A stretch of 64,000 nucleotides of DNA, taken from Pyropia yezoensis. Its lineage: Eukaryota > Rhodophyta > Bangiophyceae > Bangiales > Bangiaceae. The notes under the pieces were generated by a model. That model did not search any database. It saw only the letters and a list, made by a program, of their open reading frames with translations, and was not told the DNA's origin. The stretch lies in NCBI GenBank assembly GCA_009829735.1, contig CM020620.1:3413447-3477446 (forward strand). The letters are read 5' to 3'. Of the stretch, positions 30,912 through 42,111 are shown piece after piece. A program made the position numbers and the translations under genes. Position 1 is the first letter of the stretch. Each line of letters begins with the position of its first letter.

Positions 30912-32855
30912 ATGGCGACTCCGGGAGTGGAGACGGACTCTCTCGATGAGCGCATGGAGGACACCACCTACGGTGCAGCGCCTGCCGGGACTTCCGGCGG
31001 GGGCTCCGCGATCGCTCCGGGGGGTGGGACTCCCGCGTCACCCGGCTTTGGGTTGACGGCGGGGTCTCCCCCGGAGGCGGGACAAGTTGTCCCGCGTGAG
31101 GCCTTGGGGCGGTGGTTTTACCCCGCTTGGCCTCTGTATGAGGAGGGGTTGACTGTTCTTCGCTGTGGCCGACTCGGCGCAGCGATGGGTCGGGTATGGG
31201 ACCGCCTACGGGAGAAGTATCCCCGTAGGGTCGGGTTCCCTGCCGGCTTCAGGACGGACCAGTTTGCCTTCCTGGACGACGAGGAGGTCGAGGACGTGCA
31301 GCGGGCCAAGGCCATGGTGGACCGCGGGGGAACTATCCCGGGTCCCGGCGACTTGCCGACCTTCACTTGGGACGCGGTGGCAACTCGCCCCCCGTACCTT
31401 CACGAGGCCGATCCGCACACTCATCACTTTGATGTGCGGATGGAGAAGGACTTCCGGCGAGGTCCCTACTTGGTGACCTCGGCTCAACTTGAGTTTCCTC
31501 AGCAGTCTGCTGCCAGTAAGGAGCAATACTACCCGAAGAAGCCCGAGTGGTGGCCTCAAGTTGAGGTCCCCTACGGGTTCCCGGCATTGTTGCCACGGTT
31601 GCTTGACCACTTCGGCTCCGTCATGTTGACGGCTGGCCCTGATCATCTGGTGTGGGCCATGTTGGCCACCCAGTGGCTCCTCGAGGTCATGTCGACCTGG
31701 GTGTCATGTGTTCAGCGGCGGGGGATGCTCTGGCATCTCCCCCTCCGGCTCATCCAGGGTTTGGAACAGCTCACCCCTCAGCTAGTTGCTGAGGGGTGCT
31801 CGTCAGGACAACTCACTCTACTTGAGGAGATGCTCCGCCTCCACAAGTTTATCGAGTGGGAGAGCATTGAGCACAAGTTGCGCCGCCCCACTCGGGGGCC
31901 CAAGGACGATGGCGCACTTCGCCAGTTCGTACGGGTCGCTCGTGAACTTCACGACGGCCGTGTGGTCCTACGAGAGGGGTTGGGCATCGGGGACTACCCG
32001 TATGCCCCGGGGGTGGATCGTCACACTGCGCCACCCCCGGACAAGCCCATAGTTATGGCTGTGCCCTCATATGATGACCATATGACTCAACCTACTGCGG
32101 GGGCCCCAAGTCGGGGTCGCAGTTACACCCGGGTACCGCCACCTCGGCGTGCCCCTCCGCTTCCTCCTGTTCCTTTCCAGCCTCACGGGAACATCCCGAT
32201 CAGCGTGGCCGTGGAGTCATCCACACCGGTGTCTCCCAACTTGGGGGCCACCCTCCTGACGGTATACCCCAAGTTGGTGTTACCGCCCACGCCTCTAACC
32301 TCAGAGATGATGATCACCACGTTGGTGCGCACCATTTCCTGGTTGGCCGCGTCGACCGCAACCCTCCAAAGTTCCGAGACTCCTCAACTTGAGGAGCGCG
32401 TTCGTACTGCAGTGGCGACCGCGAGTTGCGAGTCGGTGGCGGAGTTTATGACGGCCGAGTTGGCTCGCATTGGGGCTATTATGCCCCAGCCAACCCCACT
32501 TGGGCGTGGCAAGCGTCGTGCGAGCCGGGCATACTCGCCTCCTCGCCGTCGTCGCCGTCACTCGCGGCGCTCTCCCTCCGTGTCGGAAGACGAGTTGTCT
32601 TACTCCGTCTCGGAGTCCTCTACCCCATCGGAGACGGAGTCTGTCCAGCGTCTGCGTCGCAAACTTGCGCGCAAGACCAGGCAGAAGAGTAGCCACGGTC
32701 GGCGCCACTTGCGCGACCGTGAGGGGCGCGACGGTTCCGACTTGGAGCCGCCGCCCCTTCCAACGAGTGGAGACCGTTATCGGCGTGGGTCTCGCCGCTC
32801 GCCTCCACGTGAGGGCGAGGGCCGTGGAGTGGGAGAGTCTAGCATGCGTGCCTAG
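30912..32855 (+). CDS. Antisense protein of element B2, 647 residues, unknown function
   Basis: Same length and layout as the B1 protein, with scattered substitutions (for example SAGFRTD to PAGFRTD, RLLQGLE to RLIQGLE) and no stop or frameshift. The ATG at 30912 follows the conserved 21-base palindrome by two bases. The C-terminal Arg/Ser region and the central VEVPYG and WHLP motifs are unchanged. Two intact copies argue that the frame is functional, although two young copies alone are weak evidence. Confidence 0.82.
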   Translation: MATPGVETDSLDERMEDTTYGAAPAGTSGGGSAIAPGGGTPASPGFGLTAGSPPEAGQVVPREALGRWFYPAWPLYEEGLTVLRCGRLGAAMGRVWDRLREKYPRRVGFPAGFRTDQFAFLDDEEVEDVQRAKAMVDRGGTIPGPGDLPTFTWDAVATRPPYLHEADPHTHHFDVRMEKDFRRGPYLVTSAQLEFPQQSAASKEQYYPKKPEWWPQVEVPYGFPALLPRLLDHFGSVMLTAGPDHLVWAMLATQWLLEVMSTWVSCVQRRGMLWHLPLRLIQGLEQLTPQLVAEGCSSGQLTLLEEMLRLHKFIEWESIEHKLRRPTRGPKDDGALRQFVRVARELHDGRVVLREGLGIGDYPYAPGVDRHTAPPPDKPIVMAVPSYDDHMTQPTAGAPSRGRSYTRVPPPRRAPPLPPVPFQPHGNIPISVAVESSTPVSPNLGATLLTVYPKLVLPPTPLTSEMMITTLVRTISWLAASTATLQSSETPQLEERVRTAVATASCESVAEFMTAELARIGAIMPQPTPLGRGKRRASRAYSPPRRRRRHSRRSPSVSEDELSYSVSESSTPSETESVQRLRRKLARKTRQKSSHGRRHLRDREGRDGSDLEPPPLPTSGDRYRRGSRRSPPREGEGRGVGESSMRA

Positions 32856-32966
32856 TTGGCAGCTGCCTTTGTTGTGAGAGTGTGAGGGTTAGGGCTGTAG
32901 TTTAAAGCCACTCTGCGTACCACTTCGACTTGAAGCACTCTCTTGGCACTGTTGCTCGGCCTTCCC

Positions 32967-35900
32967 TCACGTTGAGGGAGGGCTGTTAGGGTCTATCTCG
33001 TTCCGGGCACAGTACGCCCGGACCTTCTCAGCAGGAAGGTCCTCCACATACTCCCACGTATCATCCTTGGCTTTGTAGCCAAACCAACGCACCCTCAACA
33101 TGAGGCGGTCAGTATCCTCATCCCAGCCGTGGTCGATGAACTTGTCGAACACGTACTCCTGCGGGCCCTGTTTGGCTGCAGGCAGCGAGGGCAGGCGCCA
33201 CGTTTTCAAAGCACGCGCCCAAGCTGGGTCGCCTGCAGGCGGTGGTGCAACTTTGACCACGTCCTGTCCGTTCACTGTGCGGACCCCATCGTCACTTTCG
33301 ATGGTGAAGCGCCGCCCATCAGTACGAAGGACCTGGTACGGCCCCTTCGTCTGGAACACCAACTTACCCCCAGTTGGGGTGTGTGAGTGGACCAATACCC
33401 AGTCACCCTGCTCGGGGACATGCTTGGCGTTGCGCACCTTTTTGTCAAAGGTACGCTTGTAGCGCTTTTGTGCTTTGTCCATCTCAGCCCTGACTTTAGG
33501 GATGAGGTTTTCAAGCCTAGCAGCGAACTCCGCCTTACTCTCAGTAGGAGTGGGCGTACTGCCACCATCCTCCCTAGTTGGGAGCGGCCGCCGCACGGCA
33601 ATAGACCGCACGCGACGGGGGGTCACAAAAGCGAGGGGTACTTCCCCGGTAGATGAGTGAACCTGCGAATTGTAGGCAGTGGTCAGAATAGAAATGTATT
33701 GGTCCCACGTCTTCACGTGCTCACTCACATAATGGCGCAGCTGCCTAACAATAGTTTTGTTGAAGCGCTCCACCTGCCCATTAGTTTGTGGGTGGTAGGG
33801 GGTGGCATAGTTTGCCTTAACCCCCAACATATCCAGCACTCCCTGAAACAGTACAGACGCAAATTGCGGTCCATTGTCCGATAGGGTACTATCCGGAATG
33901 CCATACGCGGCAACCCAGTGATCTAGGAAGGCTGACACGACCGACATGGCCGTGATCTCTGCCAGTGGGATCGCTCGCGTAAGTTTCGTGAAGCGGTCAC
34001 AGATGACCAGGAGGTACTGGTTGCCCTCCTCGGTCACTGGCAGTGGCCCAAGGATGTCCATCGCCAACGCGGCGAAGGGCTCCTTGGCCGGGAACAATAG
34101 CATAGCCGTAGTAGGCCGCCGTTCCATCAGACGGTTCTGTGCACAACTTGTGCAGGCAGCCACCCAACTGTAGATGTCCACCACCATGGACGGCCAGTAG
34201 TACCTGGTCCTCAGGGTCTGGTACAGTTTACTAGACCCCAGGTGTCCACCCGTGGGAGCGTTATGCTCCCTCTCAAGGATACTGTCCTTGAGGGATGCGG
34301 GGACGACAAGTTGTTCGGTCCCCTGGAATACCCCCCTCCTCATGAGGAGGCCATCGTCTCCCAGGAAGAACCGCGTCTCCGCCACTGTATCCAGGGTATC
34401 CCTCTGCGACTTGCAGAAGGGATCCTCGGCCTGGGCCTTCACTACTTCGTCCAGGGACAGGGGCAAGTACTTCTTGTTCCCTGGCGCCTCGGGATTCAAC
34501 GCCTGACCCGAGCGCGTGACTACCCCCACGATGGGGATGTCCTCATCGACTGGGGTGGTGTCCAGTCCCTCGGTAGGTACCCGAGAGAGGCCGTCGGCAA
34601 GGGCATGTTGCCTGCCAGGTCGGTACTCAATATCAAAGTTGAAGGGTGCAAGTCGCACCCTCCACCGGTTGAGACGAGTGTTCGTACAGTCCGTCTTGAA
34701 GATGAACTGCAACGCGCGGTGGTCACAGCGGATGAGGAACTTCTCACCCTCTAGGTAGTGACGAAGTGACGTCACCGCCCATACCACTGCGAGTCCTTCC
34801 AACTCGGTAACTCCGTAGTTCTTCTCGGCCGAGTTTAGCCCCTTGCTGAAGTATCCCACCGGCAAGTACTCCTTGTCCGGCTGTTGCTGAAGCAACACAC
34901 AACCAAGTTGGTCGTAGCTAGCGTCCACATCCAGGATGTAGTGGCCTCCCAACCTGGGAATAGCCAGGATAGGGGGCTTCAGCAGAAGGTCCCGAAGAGT
35001 CTCAAAGGATTCCTGCTCCACTTGACTTGGGGGAGGCAGGTTCTTCGGTAGCGTTGAGCTCACTAACTCATTCAACGGCTTCGCCACTTTGGCGAAGCCC
35101 TTAGTGAAACGTCGGTACACGTTACACATCCCGAGGAAGCTCCTCATCTGGGTCTGGGTCCGGGGGTACTGAGCCTTGCGGATGGCCCTCAAGTTTTTCT
35201 CGTTGACACTGAGACGCCCCGGACGGACAACATGTCCCAAGTACTCCACCTCTTGAGTGAAGAGGTGGCACTTACTCGCCTTCAGTGACACACCGGCGTC
35301 AGCAAGTAGCTTGAACACCTGGCCAAGATGGCCAATGTGTTCCTCCGGACTTCGGGAGAACACAATGATATCGTCTAGGTACACGAGACAGATCTGCCAC
35401 CGTACTCCGGCCAGAATCATGTCCATAGCGCGCTGGAAAGTTGCCGGCGCGTTACACAGGCCAAACGGTAGACGCTTGCACTGGTAGGTACCACAGTGAC
35501 AGGTAAAGGTAGTTTTATGCCTGTCCTCCGGGGCAATGGGAATTTGCCAGTACCCCGCGTTACAGTCCAGGGTAGAGAACACGTTTGCCTCCCCCAGAGA
35601 GTCCAGACAGTCATCCATCCGAGGTAGGGGATAACTATCCTTCACCGTGCTCTCGTTGAGCTTACGGTAGTCGATACAGAACCGGGGGGTCCCATCAACT
35701 TTGGGGACGATCACCACCGGACTCGCCCACTCGGCGTTGCTGGCCTCGATCACATCGAGGGCCTCCATGCGAGCAACTTGCTCCTTAACGAGGGCCCTTG
35801 AACGGGGTCCCCCCCTATACGGTTGTTGGCGTATAGGGGGCGCACCGGGTTTCAACTCGATCCGGTGTTGGGTAGCTCTCATGAGTCCCAATTGACCATC

Positions 35901-36758
35901 CCACAACTTGTGATATTGGTCCAAGAGGCGTTCAACTTGAACCCTCAACCTGGGTGGAACACCCTCCATGTTTACCTGGGGCCGAGGAGAGGCGGCCGAC
36001 TTGGCTTGATGCTTCTCCTTTCCGGACTTCGGGTCGCTACTTGCGCCCGCGCTGAGGGTGACCGCTACTACCGGTCCCTCGTGTTGGTCGATATAGCCGA
36101 ACTTGGCCCCGACTTGAAGAACTTGGGCGACGAGCTCAGGTTCATCACCTGGATCCTCCACGGGACTCCGGCTTTGGAGTCCATCGTGCCAAGGGCAACA
36201 TGCACTTGGTGCTTGCGAGCAAGACGGGGGTTAGGGTGCACCAACCCGTTCCCCGCATAATCAGTTACAACATCCACGTGCGCCACCGAGTTGGGGGGCA
36301 ACGTGACTTTACGGGCTAAACGCAGAGTAGCAGTAAACCCTTCCCTCACAGAACAAACAGGCTTCGACTGTGAAACTGTCACAGGAGCCACAGACTTTCC
36401 CTTACCAAGGATGGGGATAGTCTCCCCATTCATCAACTTGACCCAGTACTCAGGGCCACAAATCAAAGGCACTTGTGTTACGACATAAGGGGTACCCAGA
36501 AGCAGGGGTACCGATATATTCTCAACTACACCATAGGTCACGTCGACCTCATGGGTCCCCAACCGAGTTGGTAGGGTCACGGCACCAACGATGGGAAGTA
36601 CCCCACCATTGATATCGATCAGATGGTCAGCTTTAGACTTCCAGCGTTGGAGCCTCATCCCCTTTGGTAATAGCGACTTGCGTATCAAGGAGGCTCCTGA
36701 CCCGGTATCAAGTACGATACGGGCACAACAGGCGCGGCCGGGGGCAAGTTGCACCCGT
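32967..36758 (-). pseudogene. pol: Element B2 pol, one frameshift, N-terminus in gap
   Basis: From the gap edge it reads the protease (IVLDTGSGASLIR). A single missing C near 36107 (CCCC against CTCCC in B1) then shifts the frame. From 36161 the other frame is open for 1064 codons through RT (YLDD about 260 codons in), RNase H, a full integrase (HHCC, MDILGPLP, SDNGPQFAS, YHPQTNGQVERFN) and the chromodomain-like end (RVRWFGYKAKDDTWE) to the stop at 32967. It lacks the two TAA codons of B1. If the missing base is an assembly error, this pol is intact. Confidence 0.9.
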
Positions 36759-37258
36759 NNNNNNNNNNNNNNNNNNNNNNNNNNNNNNNNNNNNNNNNNN
36801 NNNNNNNNNNNNNNNNNNNNNNNNNNNNNNNNNNNNNNNNNNNNNNNNNNNNNNNNNNNNNNNNNNNNNNNNNNNNNNNNNNNNNNNNNNNNNNNNNNNN
36901 NNNNNNNNNNNNNNNNNNNNNNNNNNNNNNNNNNNNNNNNNNNNNNNNNNNNNNNNNNNNNNNNNNNNNNNNNNNNNNNNNNNNNNNNNNNNNNNNNNNN
37001 NNNNNNNNNNNNNNNNNNNNNNNNNNNNNNNNNNNNNNNNNNNNNNNNNNNNNNNNNNNNNNNNNNNNNNNNNNNNNNNNNNNNNNNNNNNNNNNNNNNN
37101 NNNNNNNNNNNNNNNNNNNNNNNNNNNNNNNNNNNNNNNNNNNNNNNNNNNNNNNNNNNNNNNNNNNNNNNNNNNNNNNNNNNNNNNNNNNNNNNNNNNN
37201 NNNNNNNNNNNNNNNNNNNNNNNNNNNNNNNNNNNNNNNNNNNNNNNNNNNNNNNNNN
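36759..37258. other. Assembly gap (500 N)
   Basis: Placeholder-sized. It should contain at least B2 gag, its 5' LTR and the rest of D2 if the local order is right, which is far more than 500 bases. Confidence 0.95.
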
Positions 37259-38149
37259 CCTCTCGCGAGGGCCTCCCCGTCTGACACACGAGGGAAGGAA
37301 TCCGTTCCAGCCCCCTCCTGTACCAATCAACGACGGATCTCGACACACCACATGTTTTTTATTCCTCTTTCGGCCGTCATCGAGACCTTTCACTGTTGTC
37401 ACCAGGCTTGAGATAGTTACACACATATCCGCCACGGATAGATGTATGAGCCAAAGACGTTAGAAGCGCTTCCAAGTCGCCTTCGGACTGCAAATAGCCG
37501 GTAGACCGCAGTGGCGGCCGCCATTGCCGCGCACGGCGCCGCTAACCGCCCACTCCCCCTCACCGCTAGCGCGGACTGCCGCCGTCGCGGGGACCCGTCC
37601 GCCCTCTATTTGATCGTCGACGCCCTCCCCTCCCCGCCTCCGCCACTTAATGCTGCAGCCGTCTGCGGTAACTGCCACCACTTCCTCCCGCTGCCTGCCG
37701 CGGCCGCTGCCTACTGATTCAGCCACTTCCCCCACTATTGCCTGACTCTGCCTCCCTAGGGGTCACCGGCTGTGAATCGCTGCGCTACGTCCCTGCATAC
37801 CTGCTGGTGCCGGCTGGCGGCGCTCCGTTCCTTGGGTGTTTCTAAAAATTTAGGGAGAACACGCTTTGAATAGGGCAAATAGGGAGGGTCGGCCGAGTCA
37901 AGGGTAGTATGTATGGTAGGTTGCAGAAAAAGATACACGGAGCGCTCTTTTCTCATTCCTCCGAGAACCTTTGGGCCACAGGCCTGAGCCAATCAGGTGC
38001 CTTGACGGTATGCCCCGGTGTAATGGCCCCACATGAGCGGTGGTGGGTCCCTTTCGGGAAACCCTGCCAGCGTGCTCATCAAGAGGGACAGCGGGATGGG
38101 GGCACACGCGGTGGGGTAGGCCACGACACGGGGGGGTCGGGCCGGTGCT

Positions 38150-38225
38150 CCACAGCGACGACGACGGTGACGACGGTGACGACGACGACGACGATGGCGA
38201 CGACGGCGGCGGCAGCAGCAGTCAC

Positions 38226-38256
<31 letters not shown>

Positions 38257-38440
38257 TCGGCGGCGGCGGCAACGTCGGCGGCGGCGGCAACGTCGGCGGC
38301 GGCGGCAACGTCGGCAGCTGCGGCAACGTCGGCGGCGGTGGCCACGTCGGCAGCAGCGGCGACGACGGCGAGTTTGGGGGGGGGAGGGGGGGGACGGCAG
38401 TGGCGGCGGCGGCGACGGCGATGGCCGCGGCGGCGGTGGC
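38150..38440. repeat. Trinucleotide and 15/18-base repeat tract
   Basis: GAC/GGT runs pass into repeats of GGCGGCGGCAACGTC, about six copies with GGC number variation, then GCGGCGACG runs. It looks like slippage-generated sequence. Confidence 0.75.
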
Positions 38441-39358
38441 GGCGGCGATGACGAGTTTTTTGGGGGGAGGGGGGGGACGGCGGCCGCGACGTCAGCGGCG
38501 GCGGCGGAATGGACGACAGCAGCGACGACGGCGTGTTTAGGGGGGGGGGGGGGAGGGCCGGCGGCGGGGACGGTGTTTTGTGGGGGGGGGGGGGGGGGGG
38601 CGGCGGGCAGACGGCCGTGTAGACTTTTTGGTGGGGTGAGGCAGGCCACAGGAAGATGTGGCCACGTTTTTTTGGGCGGCGGTGGTGCCGCCGCCGTTGT
38701 GGGAGAGGGAGAGCAGGGCGGCAGGCGGCCGCGGGGATGGTTCGCAGGGGGAGGGTGGGGGGACGGCGGGGACGCTTTGTGAGGGGGTCGGGCAGGTCGC
38801 TGGGGACGGCGGGGTCGGTTTTTTTCGCTGGGGGGTGTGGTGGCGGTAGCAGCGCCAGGGGGTGGAGGGGGAGGGTTCCAAGGGCTGGTAGCTGCCCATT
38901 TTTGGAGGGGGCGGGCTGGGGACGTTGATGGCTTTCTGCGTTGGGGGCATTCTAGTGACGCATGGCGGCGGTGTTTTGTTTGGGCGAGGGCGGCTGCGGC
39001 GATGGCGGGCGGTTCGATAGCTGGATGCGGGGGCGGGGGGAGGGTCCGTAGGCGTAAGGAGAAACGGGCAGGGTAAAGTCATTGTTTGAATTGGAGTGGA
39101 GCGGGTGGCGGCGACAACAGTGGCATTGGTGCTAGCCGCCGGCGCCGGCGCCCGCGTCAGCGCAGGCGCTTTTCTTTCCATTGCGGGCGCAGGGGGGCAG
39201 GCGCGGTGGCTCCACTGGGCAGAAGGGATATGAGGGACGGGGCGGGTGAATTCTGGTGCAGCAGGACAGGGAGGAAGGTGGTGTCGGGATGGTGCAGGGC
39301 GTCGTGCGGGCCCCATTTTGGGGGGGGCATGGGATGGTCTGCCCGATAGGCCAAACAG

Positions 39359-39399
39359 CATCGAGGCACTTCGTGCTCAAAGCACGAAGTGCCTTGATG
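39359..39399. repeat. 19-base-arm hairpin with a 3-base loop
   Basis: CATCGAGGCACTTCGTGCT, loop CAA, then its complement with a single mismatch. It is far more complete than expected by chance, and could be a terminator, a tiny MITE core or a small-RNA precursor. Confidence 0.65.
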
Positions 39400-40437
39400 C
39401 GATGTCGTGCACTTTCACCTCTTCTCGAGGCATGACCCCCCCCCACGCCACGCACATGTGAGACGCTTTCCCCCTTGCCTCCTGGGCCCGTGCACTGTCC
39501 GCGCCTGTCGAGAACCCACTCCACCTGGGCATGCCCCCCCGCACTGCACTCCACCTGCCAAAGGTGGAACCGCCAGAGGGAAGCGGGCTGGGGGGGGTTG
39601 CCTCCCTGATGTGCCTGGTCCAGGAGAGGAGTCCACGAGGGGAAGGGGGGGGAGAGGCCCGCTTCATCAGGAGCATAAGGGGCACCTGCCCAAGATGCCA
39701 CAACGGGCACTGGACACATGAGGACCAGGCTTCTTCGTGGACCAATCAGGCGACCCCATGACATGGAACATTGACCCCAAGAACGGCGATCTCAAAAACG
39801 GTGACCCGCACACGGAAAAAAGTCCTCAAAACAATGGCCTCCAGCCGTCCCATGGCTCCTCTCTAAAATCGACTACCCCTCTGCCAAGCCTCAGTTAACA
39901 CGTAGGCCAGGACCGACCCCCGAGCCGGGCAAATCAATGCGAAAAGGATGCCCCCATTTCAGGGTCGACAGCAGCCGGTCCACCCAGGGTGTCCCTGAAA
40001 GCGGTACGCCGTCCCGGGGACCCAAGGACCTCATGAGTTCGCATGGGGCTCTGTGATCCTTCTGTCAGCATGGCGCCCGTGGACCCCGCCACGGCCGGTG
40101 TGGAGCCCGGGCCCGAGCCGAGAAAAACCTCCATGTATCTTTTTTGTGCAACGTACCATAGATATCTAGTGGCTTCGACGTTAAAGGATGCAGGCGGTTA
40201 GATAGGTTTACTGTACTTCACGGCATATTCAGTCTCAGAGCACGTCCACCGACGTGGGATCCGATCATATATTAGCATATATTAGGCGAAATCGGCTGAC
40301 ACGTAGAACACGTGGCGGTACCTCGTGAATTAGGGCCTGATCTGGTCGTTTTACGGCATCGGAGATCAACGAGGCTTACTTCAAGTACAAAGAACTTATC
40401 AGACATTGAAAACCATATTGTAAACAATAGTTCGGGG

Positions 40438-40510
40438 CGAGATCGGAGATCGGAGGCTCCATACAATAATCACGGCGATTATTGTACGGCGCTCCCTATC
40501 TCCGATCTCG
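40438..40510. repeat. Nested inverted repeat
   Basis: Outer perfect 13-base arms (CGAGATCGGAGAT and ATCTCCGATCTCG) enclose an inner perfect 9-base stem (ACAATAATC with GATTATTGT, loop ACGGC). It resembles a short foldback element. Confidence 0.65.
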
Positions 40511-40527
40511 TTTGTCCCCCGTTTTCG

Positions 40528-41026
40528 CTAATTTAAGGGCCAAAACATGATCGATGGACGACCGAGGACACTTCGGGAGACGATCGCATGGGTGTCAGCC
40601 ACCGGGGTGTCGTATCTCTGGCACATCTCCCAGCCCCGGGCAATGTTCTCGCGCGAGAATTTGTGGCCGTGCGTGCTCGTTACAGTGACGGTCGGGGCGG
40701 CGCCTTTTTCCAACAACGGGGGCTTGCCAGCACTGTATACTGTAGGGCGTGTGCGGGGACGCCACCGCTCTGGCTGTTGGCTGTCGCTCGTGCAAGGAAT
40801 GCGTGCTGGACTTCTTTCAGGGCGCAGGGGGCGTCGGTTCGGCCTGCTCGAGGTTGGCTTTCTTGCCTGTTCCGCACGGGAGCGCAGGACCTGGTCCCAC
40901 AGCGTACGTGGCACGACGACACGGGACTGCCATTGTTCTCGCGAGTACCATCGTAGTTTGCTGGCATCACAGGGGGCACTCGCGTAATACTGTCCTCTGT
41001 GGACAACGCGATGGGGGCCAGGGTCG
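40528..41026 (-). CDS. Unrecognised open frame next to element A insertion
   Basis: About 165 codons on the reverse strand ending at 40528, with fairly balanced composition for this region (for example SREQWQSRVVVPRTLWDQVL and SRENIARGWEMCQRYD). It opens into the element A LTR on its N-terminal side, so any real start lay beyond the insertion. No family was recognised, and a forward frame overlaps it. It may be a remnant of another element. Confidence 0.25.
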
Positions 41027-41031
41027 CAGGG

Positions 41032-41878
41032 TGTAAGGATTTCCCCCCTAATCCCATGCCTAATACTTAAGGGATAATATCTGGGACCTCTCCTTACAGA
41101 TCCTGCCGAATCAACTCCTGGCAACATGGATCAACTCCTTGCATTGTGGGGCATGACGCGGTGTACCTTCCAGACGCAAGATGAGTCAGCCGCTGTCTCA
41201 CGGTGTCTGCCGGCCGCACGACAGCAGCCATCGATAGCCCATCATGGCCTGTCGAAAGGCGCCACCGTCAGCACCCATGACGAGCCACATCTGCCACAGC
41301 TGGCGAGTCCGTTAAAATGTCCTCGCTGCAGCATTGCAGCGATGTGACTGGCTAGCCGGCTGGCCGATTCGGCCGACTCGATCGAATCGTGCTTACACGC
41401 CTCTCGGACCTTCGGGCCGACTGGCGTCTGGAGCCGGCTGGGGCGGCGCCCTAGGCGCCGCACGCCGGACCCCTTCGTTTGGGGCAAACTGGGGCTGCAC
41501 TCCTTTAGTGCGCACGCCCGCCCATGCTTTGTTCTGAGAGCCATGCTTTGTTTTTGGGCCGTTTTGTGCCTACCGGTGGAGCGACGGGGAAACGCATGCT
41601 TTGGGCCACCTCGGGTGCCCCGACGCGAGTATATAGTGCGTGAGTGTCGGCGCCACCGGGGGAGACCGGAAGGGCAACCACAGACACAGACCAAAGACGA
41701 CCTTCACCCTTTGAACCCTCTCGATCACCACCGACGTCGCGCCGTCCTCTTCCCCAGACCCACCACCGTCACCACCTCCATCCTCTTCCCCGCACCCTGT
41801 CGCCCTATTGGCTGGCACGGGTCGCTGACACCATCACGGGTACGTTGAGGGCTGCCCAAGTGTGGGTGGTTCCTCACA
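41032..41878 (+). repeat. Element A 5' LTR
   Basis: Starts TGTAAGGATTT, ends CCTCACA. TATATA at 41630-41635 is a good TATA box, placing the RNA start near 41660 and U3 at about 600 bases. GGTACGT near 41839 looks like a splice donor. Confidence 0.96.
41630..41635 (+). promoter_or_regulatory. TATA box of element A LTR
   Basis: TATATA in GAGTATATAGTG. The same box is in the 3' LTR, near 48237. Confidence 0.65.
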
Positions 41879-41880
41879 TG

Positions 41881-41892
41881 TGGTAGCTTCAG
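41881..41892 (+). promoter_or_regulatory. Candidate primer binding site of element A
   Basis: TGGTAGCTTCAG begins two bases after the LTR and starts with TGG as needed to pair with a tRNA CCA end. The tRNA is not identified. Confidence 0.5.
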
Positions 41893-42111
41893 ATAGTTTG
41901 GCTTTTCTACCTGGCGGTGACTTGCGATTCCGTTTTTGATTTGGCTCTCCCTGCGATTGTGCAGTCGTGTTGCCCCCTACGTTCGGCTTGCCACGGGCAT
42001 TGTAATACGAACGTAGCGGGTTCCACGAATCACACCGAACGAACAATTTCCTGACACAACCCTTGTGGTTTTTTTTTAACGGAATTTTTCTTTTGGTCAA
42101 CCGATTGTTGA

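Larger units (their letters stand above)
30102..36758 (-). mobile_element. Element B2: Ty3/Gypsy, 5' part lost in gap
   Basis: The left end is a 469-base B LTR (30102-30570), inserted in D2 gag; the left duplication would be AGGAG (30097-30101). The antisense gene and pol are present as in B1. The sequence enters the gap inside the protease region, so gag and the 5' LTR are missing, and nothing after the gap matches B or the rest of D2. Confidence 0.92.
37259..40430. other. GC-rich region with no gene that can be supported
   Basis: Long open frames on both strands here are driven by GCC/GGC and homopolymer composition (G runs of 14 to 19 near 38540-38600). No domain was recognised. From about 39750 the sequence becomes richer in A and T. 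Listed separately: a repeat near 38150-38440 and a hairpin at 39359. Confidence 0.5.

Noticed and set aside
36107-36161. B2 pol as two separate genes
   Set aside because: B1 shows the same region in one frame; the break is a single missing base.
38233-38340. Regular repeats that might suggest a CRISPR array
   Set aside because: Units are contiguous 15/18-base slippage repeats without unique spacers, in a eukaryotic transposon context.
38537-39361. A 274-codon Pro-rich reverse-strand frame
   Set aside because: Low-complexity translation of G runs with no recognisable domain.
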